From positions 44,347-108,346 of the forward strand of contig JAUIAB010000009.1 in the NCBI GenBank assembly GCA_030425505.1: DNA of 64,000 bases, given 5' to 3'. The notes under the pieces were generated by a model. The model saw only the letters and a list, made by a program, of their open reading frames with translations, made no database searches and was not told the DNA's origin. The DNA comes from Bacteroidia bacterium (lineage in GTDB: Bacteria > Bacteroidota > Bacteroidia > Cytophagales > Flammeovirgaceae). A program made the position numbers and the translations under genes. Below, in pieces: positions 55,654-63,627 of this stretch; position 1 is the first letter of the stretch, and each line of letters begins with the position of its first letter.

Positions 55654-56058
55654 GATGTAATCGAAAATAAATTAAAACTCAGGTCAGTTAAACCTACGGC
55701 CATGCGCCTTTTGGTTTTACAATGCTTAATGGAACAAAATCGTGCTTTAAGTTTGAATGAACTTGAAGCACTTTTTGAAAATGCTGATAAGTCAACCATT
55801 TTCAGGACGCTCAAAACATTTCAAGAAAACTACTTGGTACACAGAATCAATGACGGTAGTGGAGCAATCAAATATGCGCTTTGTGATGATGACTGTATTT
55901 GCAGTTTGGAAGATAACCACATTCATTTCTTGTGTACTAAATGCGAGAAAACCTATTGCCTAAAGGATACCCCTATCACAACTCCGAGTTTACCAAATGG
56001 ATTTAGAGCAAACTTTGCCAATTATCTGATTGAAGGCATTTGTTCTACATGTACCTAA
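55648..56058 (+). CDS. Fur-family transcriptional regulator
   Basis: 136 aa from ATG 55,648. Winged HTH (about 10-75, with T-A-M-R-L-L-V-L and S-T-I-F-R-T-L-K), then the metal-binding half H-I-H-F-L-C-T-K-C-E-K-T-Y-C and C-S-T-C at the end, for a structural Zn site. It probably represses the TonB receptor and transport genes downstream in response to metal. Its start codon lies in the pAgo-derived repeat. It may be Zur-like; specificity is not sure. Confidence 0.88.
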   Translation: MKDVIENKLKLRSVKPTAMRLLVLQCLMEQNRALSLNELEALFENADKSTIFRTLKTFQENYLVHRINDGSGAIKYALCDDDCICSLEDNHIHFLCTKCEKTYCLKDTPITTPSLPNGFRANFANYLIEGICSTCT

Positions 56059-56118
56059 ACTTTGCAATGGCATTGCACTCCTTAATAGCTTGCTTTGTGT
56101 TCGAATTAAAACTTGAAC

Positions 56119-58287
56119 ATGAAGCACGCATTTCTATTACTTTTCATTCTACTTAGCGTATCTGCTATTGCACAAAACAGCATTTACTTTCAGGTAAATG
56201 ATGAAGAAGGTGAAAGCCTCATTGGTGCAACTATTGTTATTGATGGAACGACAAATGGTGGTACAACAGATGCGGAAGGCAAGTATCACTTTCAAAATAT
56301 TCCAAACGGCTCAATCAACTTTGTTATAAGCTATGTTGGATATGAACCGCAATCCAAAACACTCCTTTTTCCTGAATCAGATGGTAAAACGATTGATATT
56401 GTCATGGAATCCGGTGAAGAGCTTGAAGAAGTAATTGTGTCTGCTACACGTTCTTCAAGAACAATAGAGACCATTCCAACACGTATAGAAGCTGTAACTC
56501 TAGAAGAGCTTGGAGAGAAAGCCGTAATGAACTCAAGTAACATAAGCATGGTACTTAGAGAGTCTCCAGGTATAATGATGCAACAAACCTCTTTGAGTTC
56601 AGGAAACATGAACATACGTATTCAGGGACTTGATGGTAGATATACCCAAATGCTCCGTGATGGAGCACCTATATATGGCGGCTTTGCAGGTGGGCTATCA
56701 ATCTTACAGATCCCGCCACTTGACTTAAAGCAATTTGAAATCATTAAAGGTGGAAATTCAACACTCTACGGGGGTGGTGCCATTGCAGGTATCGTAAACT
56801 TGGTTTCCAAAACCCCAGAAGAAGAACCTGAACTTACCATAATGATTGACCAAACAAGCGCATTGGGAACTACAGGAAATGTCTTCTATGCACAGAAGTA
56901 TGGAAAGTTTGGACTAACCATGTATGGGTCAGGAAACAATCAAATAGCATTCGACCCAGATGATGATGGTTTCTCAAACATGCCTCAATCACAGTCTCTC
57001 ACTTTAAATCCACGATTGTTTTATTATCCCAGCAACAACACAGAAGTTTCGCTTGGTGTAGGAGCAACCCTTGATGAAAGAACAGGTGGAGATATGAAAG
57101 TGATTGATGGCAATCCTGAGATAGAAAATGTCTTTACGGAAGTAAATAAATCCGAAAGGTATAATTCTCAATTCCTATTGAAGAACCAAAAGGAAAACCG
57201 TGAGATAATTTTAAAAAATAATATAAGCCTGTTCAACCGGGAATTAACTATTCCCGACTATCTATTTGACGGACAGCAGCTATCCAGTTTTTCAGAAGCA
57301 TTTCTAAAACTCAACAAATCAGATGAAAACGAATGGCACTTAGGAGTGAATCATTATTACGAGTCTTTTACAGACAACAATCCTGATAGCCTTGGCTCTC
57401 AGGATTACACATTCAATACGTTTGGTGCTTTTGTCCAGAACACAAGGAATTTAGGTGAAAGATTTGTTTTTGAAGGTGGCTTACGTACCGATTACAACAT
57501 TGAACATGGCCCCTTTGTACTGCCAAGACTTGCACTACTTTACAAGCACAGCAATAAGTTTTCTTCAAGGATAAGCGGTGCAATGGGTTATAAACTCCCA
57601 ACGCTATTTACAGAAGATGCGGAGCGTATTTATTATAAAGATATAGCACCGATTAGCACAAGTTCACTCAATCCCGAAACCTCCATTGGTGGGAATATTG
57701 ACTTCAACTATAAAACTATTGTACTAGACAAATTCACGTTTGCCATTAACCAACTCTTCTTTTTCACACAGCTCAACCAAGCATTAGTCCTAAGAGAAGA
57801 TGTACCAAGCAGCACATACTTTTATGAAAATGCCGATGGCCCAATTCAAAGTTCAGGTTTTGAAACTTCGATTAGAACCACATACGAAGACTTTAAATTA
57901 TTTATGTATTACACCTATACCAACACACAACTGAAATACGACAATATAAATAAGCAGCAGCCCTTAACCCCTGAGAGTATGGCAGGTTTCATTCTGATGT
58001 ATGAATTAGAAGACAATTGGTCAGTTGGCTACGAACTCTACTACACAGGCCAGCAATTTGATAACAGCTTTGATCAAAAACCTGATTATTGGACAATGGG
58101 TTTTATGGTGATGAAGCACTTTGAACACATTACCCTATTTGCCAACTTCGAGAATTTCACCAATACAATACAAACCAATTTTGAACCACTTGTAAATGCT
58201 CCAATTTCCAATCCAACCTTTAATGATATATGGGCACCCACTCCAGGCTTTGTATTTAATGGTGGTGTGAAGATTAACATTTTCTAA
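56119..58287 (+). CDS. TonB-dependent receptor with carboxypeptidase-like N-terminal domain
   Basis: About 722 aa from ATG 56,119. Signal peptide (ending S-A-I-A-Q), a CarboxypepD_reg-like domain (about 22-105), plug (about 110-220, with G-L-D-G-R-Y-T-Q-M-L-R-D-G), and a 22-strand barrel ending with a C-terminal F. It imports a metal-chelate or other substrate through the outer membrane. Its place after a Fur-family gene suggests metal uptake. Confidence 0.9.
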   Translation: MKHAFLLLFILLSVSAIAQNSIYFQVNDEEGESLIGATIVIDGTTNGGTTDAEGKYHFQNIPNGSINFVISYVGYEPQSKTLLFPESDGKTIDIVMESGEELEEVIVSATRSSRTIETIPTRIEAVTLEELGEKAVMNSSNISMVLRESPGIMMQQTSLSSGNMNIRIQGLDGRYTQMLRDGAPIYGGFAGGLSILQIPPLDLKQFEIIKGGNSTLYGGGAIAGIVNLVSKTPEEEPELTIMIDQTSALGTTGNVFYAQKYGKFGLTMYGSGNNQIAFDPDDDGFSNMPQSQSLTLNPRLFYYPSNNTEVSLGVGATLDERTGGDMKVIDGNPEIENVFTEVNKSERYNSQFLLKNQKENREIILKNNISLFNRELTIPDYLFDGQQLSSFSEAFLKLNKSDENEWHLGVNHYYESFTDNNPDSLGSQDYTFNTFGAFVQNTRNLGERFVFEGGLRTDYNIEHGPFVLPRLALLYKHSNKFSSRISGAMGYKLPTLFTEDAERIYYKDIAPISTSSLNPETSIGGNIDFNYKTIVLDKFTFAINQLFFFTQLNQALVLREDVPSSTYFYENADGPIQSSGFETSIRTTYEDFKLFMYYTYTNTQLKYDNINKQQPLTPESMAGFILMYELEDNWSVGYELYYTGQQFDNSFDQKPDYWTMGFMVMKHFEHITLFANFENFTNTIQTNFEPLVNAPISNPTFNDIWAPTPGFVFNGGVKINIF

Positions 58288-58290
58288 ATC

Positions 58291-58890
58291 ATGGACTTTT
58301 ACCAAATCATAACTCCAATTATCACCGTTGCGTATTTGCTCATAGTCTTTGTGCTTCGCTCAATCATAGTATGGCGGCAATCGGGTGTTAATCCTTTTGT
58401 TTTCAGTTCAACCGAGAAAGCACATGACTACCTCGGTTTCATTTACAAAATGGCCGTTCTTTTTATGGCTATAACAATTGTCTGCTACTCCTACCTACCA
58501 GCTGTTTATCAGTTTTTGAATCCTATCACTTTTTTATCACAGGACTCAATACAAATGGTCGGTATAGCCCTCCTGCTAATCTCATCTCTTTGGACATTAA
58601 TATCTCAAGTTCAAATGTCAGATTCTTGGCGTATTGGAATAGACTATGACGAAAAGACTGAATTAGTTGATAAAGGGATATTTGCTATCTCAAGAAATCC
58701 AGTATTCCTAGGCGTAGTGGTATTTTACATTGGCATTTTCCTCATTCTTCCAAACACCCTGAGCTTTACATTGGTAGTAGTGATGTTCATAACCGTACAA
58801 GTTCAAGTAAGATTAGAAGAAGAGTATTTACTTGAAACACATGGTGAAGCATACCAAGCATATAAAAATAGTGTGAGACGATGGATTTGA
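58291..58890 (+). CDS. ICMT-like integral membrane methyltransferase
   Basis: 199 aa with four to five membrane helices. The C-terminal part carries the ICMT/PEMT-type motif: G-I-F-A-I-S-R-N-P-V-F-L-G near 129-141, and later L-E-E-E-Y-L-L-E-T-H-G-E-A-Y near 176-189. It methylates a membrane substrate with SAM; the target is unknown. It lies 3 bases after the TonB receptor gene and overlaps the next gene. Confidence 0.8.
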   Translation: MDFYQIITPIITVAYLLIVFVLRSIIVWRQSGVNPFVFSSTEKAHDYLGFIYKMAVLFMAITIVCYSYLPAVYQFLNPITFLSQDSIQMVGIALLLISSLWTLISQVQMSDSWRIGIDYDEKTELVDKGIFAISRNPVFLGVVVFYIGIFLILPNTLSFTLVVVMFITVQVQVRLEEEYLLETHGEAYQAYKNSVRRWI

Positions 58891-59687
58891 TGCGAAAAGC
58901 AATATTCCACATTTCTAAAATGGACTGCCCTTCGGAAGAGCAAATGATTCGTATGAAGCTTTCCGATTATGATTCCATACAGCAACTTGATTTTGAAATT
59001 CAAGACAGAAAACTAACTGTAATGCACCTTGGCAATTCAACTGAAATATTGAATCTGCTAGAAGAGCTGAAATTGGATACAAAATTAGTTTTCGAATCAA
59101 AAACGACAGAGTCAATAAACTACTCTAAAGACTCCAAAAAAGAGCGAAAACTACTATGGGCAGTACTATTAATTAACTTCTCATTTTTTGTAATTGAGAT
59201 ACTCTTTGGTTGGTTTTCTAGGTCAATGGGTTTAGTGGCTGATTCATTAGATATGTTGGCTGATTCAATTGTATATGCGCTCAGTTTAATGGCAGTGGGG
59301 CAATCTGCTATCCGCAAAAAGAACGTTGCGAAATGGAGTGGATATTTTCAATTACTCCTAGCCCTAATAGGATTAATTGAAGTGATAAGGCGTTTTATAG
59401 GATCGGAAGAAATGCCTGTATTTCAAACCATGATTATAATCTCATTTCTTGCCTTAATAGCCAATAGTCTTTCGCTATATCTTATTCAAAAATCCAAAAG
59501 CAAAGAAGCTCACATGCAGGCTTCAGCGATTTTTACTTCCAATGATATTATTATAAATATTGGTGTGATTGTAGCAGGCACCCTTGTCTATTTTACCAGC
59601 AGTCAGATTCCTGACCTTGCAATTGGTTCGATAGTCTTTTTGATAGTCATTCAGGGTGCTTTCCGAATACTTAAATTAGCAAAGTAA
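58881..59687 (+). CDS. Cation diffusion facilitator (CDF) with HMA-like N-terminus
   Basis: 268 aa. A degenerate HMA-like head (1-75, with D-C-P-S-E-E in place of C-x-x-C) is followed by a six-helix CDF core whose metal site has A-D-S-L-D-M-L-A-D (near 114-122) and S-N-D-I-I-I-N (near 215-221). The short cytoplasmic tail is missing. It probably exports Zn2+ or a similar ion. The head suggests metal sensing, though the usual Cys pair is reduced to one Cys. It overlaps the methyltransferase gene. Confidence 0.85.
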   Translation: MDLMRKAIFHISKMDCPSEEQMIRMKLSDYDSIQQLDFEIQDRKLTVMHLGNSTEILNLLEELKLDTKLVFESKTTESINYSKDSKKERKLLWAVLLINFSFFVIEILFGWFSRSMGLVADSLDMLADSIVYALSLMAVGQSAIRKKNVAKWSGYFQLLLALIGLIEVIRRFIGSEEMPVFQTMIIISFLALIANSLSLYLIQKSKSKEAHMQASAIFTSNDIIINIGVIVAGTLVYFTSSQIPDLAIGSIVFLIVIQGAFRILKLAK

Positions 59688-60480
59688 TCCCTCCCACGGC
59701 CATGTGCCTACGGTAGGTGCATTTCATTCGTTCCTCATTCCATTTACCAACCTTTAGCACCGCACAGCAAGAGAAGCCCGTTATTCCATTCCGCAAGGCT
59801 ACATTCCATATCGTGCTACACTTGCTTTTTGCCAACGCACAACCCCAACGCAGGTAAAGCGGTATTCGTCAATCGCTCCATTTAGTTTCACAAAAACATA
59901 TCTGCAAGGGTAAATGCACTCCCTACGGTCGCCCTTGCATATACCACTCACTACCTTTCAGTTTGCGCTCCAGTGGGTGCTCACTTCAAGTCGTTCATTT
60001 GTTTTGTTTCACACATTCCACTCAATCCTCATTCGCAGCTTTTCTATCCCCCCAAACCCCGATTAAGGTGTTCGCTAAACTCACATATATTTAATTGGGG
60101 GGCTATCGCTGCTTGTTGTTTTGCTCGCCTGCGGGTCGCTGCGGGCTGATCGGGCTGTCATGCTTTTTGCTTACCTCCACGGCTACAGGCGCTGCGTTTC
60201 AGTCGATTCTTTTCAATCCACTCCTTCAACTTAGCCCCTTTCACCTCCGCTCACAAGAGCAGTTCACTCATTTCAATTCATTCCTTGTGCCTCGTCATTC
60301 CTTTCAATTCGTTCACTACACTTGCCTTTCCCGACACGGTTGCAAAAAATCACGCCAGCCCTGTGTAGTTCCTACATAGGCGTAGGTCGCCTTCACCCTA
60401 AAGGGATTCAGGCTTTTTCCTACACCACCCTTGCTCCGCTCGCAGGCGGCTCGCGAAATCGGCTTCGCCTTAGTTTACCT
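59688..60480. other. Structured, GC-richer non-coding region
   Basis: About 0.8 kb of pyrimidine-rich plus strand with no credible gene. It holds several small stems: tgcaaggg / cccttgca (59,903-59,910 and 59,932-59,939), cctac-g-gtagg (59,707-59,717), cctacataggcgtagg (near 60,371), ggcttcgcc (near 60,463), and gctcgcaggcggctcgc (near 60,437). Part of its left end (59,695-59,726) resembles the sequence just before the 59-bp repeat at 55,570-55,602. It could be an oriT-like or recombination region, or a structured RNA. The ORF at 60,095-60,379 has no family features. Confidence 0.5.
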
Positions 60481-60524
60481 GCGTTTCCCCACTCCTAACC
60501 AAGAAAGACAGTTGTAGATTTAAT

Positions 60525-60544
60525 GTTTAAGTATTTGCTTAAAC
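60525..60544. promoter_or_regulatory. ArsR-type operator 1
   Basis: gtttaag-tatttg-cttaaac, a perfect 7-bp inverted repeat with a 6-nt spacer, the shape bound by ArsR/SmtB repressors. Confidence 0.65.
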
Positions 60545-60573
60545 AATAAACTTCTTTTCTTTTATTTGCGTTA

Positions 60574-60593
60574 ATTTAAGCAATCACTTAAAT
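60574..60593. promoter_or_regulatory. ArsR-type operator 2
   Basis: atttaag-caatca-cttaaat, the same arms and spacer as operator 1, centred 49 bp away, ending 10 bases before the arsR start. Two such boxes around the promoter suggest tight autorepression. Confidence 0.65.
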
Positions 60594-60603
60594 ACGCTCA
60601 ATT

Positions 60604-60972
60604 ATGGTAAAATCATGTATCAGGGTTTATGCTAATCAGGCACAAATAGATGACTGTAAACAAAGCATTGAAGATGTCTCAGCGTCAGTAACACGTATTT
60701 CAAAGGCATTAAACCTTGCAGGTAATGAAGTTCGTTTAAAAATCTTATTCCTATTGGACAAAGAATCCCAAATGTGCCCTTGTGATTTAAGTGATGTCCT
60801 CGGTATGACTGTACCTGCAATCTCTCAGCATTTAAAAAAACTCAAGGAAGCGGGAATAGTGAAGTATGAAAAAATTGGACAAACAGTTTTTTATTCACTT
60901 GCAGAATCCAATAGCCACATACTCAATCCAATATTCAATCTATTGGCTTCAGAAAAACAACTAGCTATATGA
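60604..60972 (+). CDS. ArsR/SmtB-family metal-responsive repressor
   Basis: 122 aa. Winged HTH with an A-G-N-E-V-R-L-K-I-L-F-L-L-D opening and the metal-site C-P-C-D-L at the recognition-side helix (near 58-62, like C-V-C-D-L in ArsR), plus Cys residues near the N-terminus (S-C-I-R, D-D-C-K). It would release DNA when a thiophilic metal such as Hg2+, As3+ or Cd2+ binds. It overlaps merTP by ATGA. The palindromes before it are the likely operators. Confidence 0.88.
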   Translation: MVKSCIRVYANQAQIDDCKQSIEDVSASVTRISKALNLAGNEVRLKILFLLDKESQMCPCDLSDVLGMTVPAISQHLKKLKEAGIVKYEKIGQTVFYSLAESNSHILNPIFNLLASEKQLAI

Positions 60973-61580
60973 AACCTAATAAATCAAAATCCTTGGCCTT
61001 AACAAGCGTCCTGACTGCCGTCAGTGCTTCACTCTGCTGTATCACACCTGTACTAGCTCTTATTGCAGGGTCTAGCGGCATAGCAGCTTCCTTTTCATGG
61101 TTAGAACCCTTTCGTCCATGGTTAATAGCAATAACACTGCTAGTTCTAGCATTTGCATGGTATCAGAAACTAAAACCTCAGTCAAAAGAAGAAATTGAAT
61201 GCGCTTGTGATGATGTCGAAAAACCAAGCCTTTGGCAATCGCAAAGATTCCTTGGCATTGTTACAGTATTTGCCGCAATTATGCTTGCATTTCCATACTA
61301 TGCCGACTCCTTTTTTCCTGAGACAAAGTTTTCAAATTCCGTTGATAGAACCCTTGAATCTAACTATCAAATCTCAATTAAAGGTATGACCTGTACAGGA
61401 TGCGAAGAACACGTCAAGGTCGAAATTGGTAAGCTTCCGGGTATTACACAATTAGAAGTTTCCTATGAAGATGAGAATGCCGTAGTATCCTTTGATGAAT
61501 CTCAAACGAATATTGAAGAAATTAAATCGGCAATCGGTAATACAGGTTATAAAGTTAAATCAGTGAATAAATTAAAATGA
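60969..61580 (+). CDS. merTP: MerTP: fused mercuric transport protein
   Basis: 203 aa. MerT-like helices (about 8-115) with the L-C-C-I-T-P metal pair in the first helix and C-A-C in the loop, then a MerP-like HMA domain (about 133-203) with G-M-T-C-T-G-C-E-E-H. It captures Hg2+ and carries it inward. MerT-MerP fusions are known in Bacteroidota. The next gene overlaps by ATGA, but no merA follows, so the imported metal would not be reduced here. Confidence 0.9.
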   Translation: MKPNKSKSLALTSVLTAVSASLCCITPVLALIAGSSGIAASFSWLEPFRPWLIAITLLVLAFAWYQKLKPQSKEEIECACDDVEKPSLWQSQRFLGIVTVFAAIMLAFPYYADSFFPETKFSNSVDRTLESNYQISIKGMTCTGCEEHVKVEIGKLPGITQLEVSYEDENAVVSFDESQTNIEEIKSAIGNTGYKVKSVNKLK

Positions 61581-61804
61581 GCGAAATAATCCTACAATCG
61601 ACAATTACTTGCCCTGAATGTGGTCACAAGAAAGAAGAAACCATGCCTACAGACGCATGTCAATTTTTCTATGAGTGCGAGAACTGTAAGAAAGTACTGA
61701 AACCTCAACAAGGTGATTGTTGTGTTTACTGCAGTTATGGCTCAACTCCCTGTCCACCTATTCAAAATGATAATGGGAGTTCATGTTGTCAAACAAAAAA
61801 ATAG
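61577..61804 (+). CDS. GDCCVxC-domain small metal-binding protein
   Basis: 75 aa. It has the GDCCVxC motif (Q-G-D-C-C-V-Y-C-S-Y-G near 49-59) and a further eight Cys residues in C-P-E-C, C-E-N-C, C and C-C pairs. It commonly follows merTP in Bacteroidota and is thought to bind mercury. It is the last gene of this operon. Confidence 0.85.
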   Translation: MSEIILQSTITCPECGHKKEETMPTDACQFFYECENCKKVLKPQQGDCCVYCSYGSTPCPPIQNDNGSSCCQTKK

Positions 61805-61938
61805 AAAAGCAAATTTAAGTGGGTCGTTAGCACTAGGTATTGTTTCACAAGGTCAAGCCCTGCGGGTTTTGAATAAAATCTCCACCCTTCGGGTAGTATT
61901 TGATCCAAAAACCTTGTTCACAATCCCTCCCCACATTC

Positions 61939-61960
61939 AAAGAGAGCTTTCTCTTTTCTT
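61939..61960 (+). terminator. Candidate terminator after the mercury-type operon
   Basis: aaagag / ctcttt (6-bp stem, 6-nt loop) followed by a T-rich run (tctttttttc), 135 bases after the GDCCVxC stop. It is short but well followed by T. Confidence 0.45.
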
Positions 61961-62035
61961 TTTTTCCCTTTTTTCTTTTCTCTTTTAAAAATGTCTGTGC
62001 GAAGCGCAGCGAGCATAATTCTAATGGCTTGCTAT

Positions 62036-62452
62036 ATGAAAACGCTTCTGCTAAAGACACACAGACCGACAACCACCTACACAAAACCCCATTTCTTTAT
62101 ACTGAATAAAGGATTGAATAGCGGTAAACCATTGAAAGCACCCTGCCCTAATTGCTTTGTTTGCCTCCTCAAAAAGCCAGATTTAGTTGACCAGGTGTAT
62201 TGGATAGCATACGCACTTTGGAAGTCAAGACAGCTTGAAATGTTTCTACGTGGTTCAGTGATTCCATTCATAACCATTGGAGAATACAGAAAGCATTTTC
62301 TAAGGACCATAAAGGCCGCTGAAGAGAAAGAACAACAACTTGAAAAACTCATTCAGACCTTCAAGCTCTTAGAGATTCAAGAACAAAAAATCCATGTTTC
62401 ATTAAAAATGATTGAAACCGCAAGAATGGCATTTTTCAGGGAGTTGCTATGA
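62036..62452 (+). CDS. DUF6943-family protein
   Basis: 138 aa from ATG 62,036 (an in-frame ATG at 61,991 lies in a palindromic GC-rich stretch and adds no family-like residues). It matches the DUF6943 pattern: K-P-H-F-F-I-L-N-K-G-L-N-S-G-K-P-L-K-x-P-C-P-N-C-F-V. The rest is helical. The family is common on Bacteroidota mobile elements, with unknown function. The C-x-x-C pair may bind Zn. Confidence 0.7.
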   Translation: MKTLLLKTHRPTTTYTKPHFFILNKGLNSGKPLKAPCPNCFVCLLKKPDLVDQVYWIAYALWKSRQLEMFLRGSVIPFITIGEYRKHFLRTIKAAEEKEQQLEKLIQTFKLLEIQEQKIHVSLKMIETARMAFFRELL

Positions 62453-62628
62453 CCTGCATTCCCTTTTGTCATAGGAGTTTAAGCAAACCGAAGCAAGAAA
62501 GAGCTAAGAAACCGAAAGAAACCACTTTGCCCAATTATTGACGTAATCTTGGTGGAAAGTGACAAGGCCGTACCAAGTCCGAGTCAAGTCCAAGTAACTA
62601 ATGTTTAACCCCTAAAAATTTAAAGATC

Positions 62629-63267
62629 ATGGGTAAAATTTCACAAGGTGTCTTAGGCGGCTTCTCCGGCAAGGTCGGAAATGTCGTAGGTGGTACATGG
62701 AAAGGTATTGATTACATGAGAATCAAGCCTGCCAACGTATCGAATCCAAGAACTGCAGGTCAGGTTGACCAACGTTCTAAATTCTCAACTACTCTTAAAT
62801 TCTTGCAGTCAATGACTGACTTCTTGAGAGTAGGTTTCAAGTTGTACGCAAACAAGATGACGCAGTTCAACGCTGCAATGTCTTACAACTTGAACAACGC
62901 AATCACGGGATCATATCCCAACTTCACCATTGACTACGCCAATGCGCTCGTTAGTCGTGGTGGATTAGTAGGCGCAGCAAACGCAGCTGTTAGTTCTTCA
63001 GGTGGATTGGTTGAGTTCACATGGGACGACAATACAGGCAGCGGAAACGCTCAGGCAACTGACAAGGCGTTGTTAGTTGTTTACAACCCAACCAAGGACG
63101 AATCAATCTATGATTCCGCAGGAGCTGTAAGAAGTGCCACTTCTCAGAACTTAGGAATGCCTGCAAGCTACGTAGGTGATGATGTAGAAGCCTTCATTGG
63201 TTTCCTATCAGAAGATGGTAAAGAAGTCGCTAACAGCGTTTATATCGGTTCTGTAACAGTTGCTTAA
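62629..63267 (+). CDS. DUF6266-family protein
   Basis: 212 aa. It begins M-G-K-I-S-Q-G-V-L-G-G-F-S-G-K-V-G-N-V-V-G-G-x-W-K-G, the DUF6266 hallmark, with a C-terminal beta-rich domain ending in S-V-T-V-A. There is no signal peptide. The family is frequent in Bacteroidota genomes, sometimes in prophage-like regions; function unknown. It has a strong terminator. Its base composition is more even than the genes before it, which may mean a different origin. Confidence 0.75.
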   Translation: MGKISQGVLGGFSGKVGNVVGGTWKGIDYMRIKPANVSNPRTAGQVDQRSKFSTTLKFLQSMTDFLRVGFKLYANKMTQFNAAMSYNLNNAITGSYPNFTIDYANALVSRGGLVGAANAAVSSSGGLVEFTWDDNTGSGNAQATDKALLVVYNPTKDESIYDSAGAVRSATSQNLGMPASYVGDDVEAFIGFLSEDGKEVANSVYIGSVTVA

Positions 63268-63289
63268 TAGCAATTGGTTCTCTCTCGAA

Positions 63290-63318
63290 AACCGCTCTAA
63301 TTCTAGGGCGGTTTTTTT
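63290..63318 (+). terminator. Rho-independent terminator
   Basis: aaccgctct (63,290-63,298) pairs with agggcggtt (63,305-63,313) with one G-T pair around a 6-nt loop, followed by a run of T to 63,318. It ends the DUF6266 transcript. Confidence 0.85.
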
Positions 63319-63380
63319 ATTCCCTTACCTTTGTGTTTGCACTTGTTTAGCGGTTAATTAGCTCTATTTCAGGACTTTTT

Positions 63381-63392
63381 GTTACTGATTTG
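63381..63392 (+). repeat. Right-end arm-type repeat
   Basis: gttactgatttg, identical to 30,786-30,797 near the left end. Presence near both ends of the island fits an integrase or excisionase arm-binding site. Confidence 0.5.
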
Positions 63393-63438
63393 TACCTAGA
63401 AGCACATAACTAGCTGATAATCAATAGTGCTTTAGATA

Positions 63439-63458
63439 TTGTATTGGAAAGTAATTAC
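63439..63458 (+). repeat. Island attachment site, right (attR)
   Basis: Exact copy of the 20-bp repeat at 30,702-30,721. Here it is outside any mnmE gene, so it is the recombination product that closes the island. Confidence 0.85.
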
Positions 63459-63552
63459 TTTTCAGATAGTACGCTAAACCCTTTTTTTATTGCTTTTAGG
63501 CTGTTTTTGCTTCCTTATATTTAACGGAAGTTGACAAGTCAATAAAAAGATA
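63459..63552 (+). other. Left-end-like sequence beyond attR
   Basis: After attR comes gctaaaccc...ttttaggctgtttttgcttcc-ttat, which resembles the first ~60 bases inside the left end (gctaatcac...ttttaggctgtttttctttctcttat, 30,735-30,784). It is followed by the XRE-type box tgacaagtca (63,532-63,541). It looks like the left end of another, related element. Confidence 0.5.
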
Positions 63553-63624
63553 ATGAGCTATTTCGGTGCAAGACTTAGAGAGCTATGTGAGTCACAAGGC
63601 GAGACCTTTGCAAAACTGGGTGGT
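63553..63624 (+). pseudogene. XRE regulator, 5' fragment
   Basis: 24 codons (M-S-Y-F-G-A-R-L-R-E-L-C-E-S-Q-G-E-T-F-A-K-L-G-G) aligned with the start of the XRE protein at 37,075 (M-Q-F-G-E-R-I-K-E-L-R-E-S). After that the frame loses all HTH features, where IS-like DNA begins. The same palindromic box lies 11 bases upstream. It is a regulator gene broken by an insertion. Confidence 0.65.
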
Positions 63625-63627
63625 TTA

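Noticed and set aside
60095..60379. 94-codon open frame in the structured region
   Set aside because: The translation is low-complexity (C, F, L, H, S rich), has no family-like pattern, and sits within hairpin-rich DNA.
61991..62035. Upstream start for the DUF6943 gene
   Set aside because: The added residues come from a palindromic GC-rich stretch unlike the family start; ATG 62,036 fits better.
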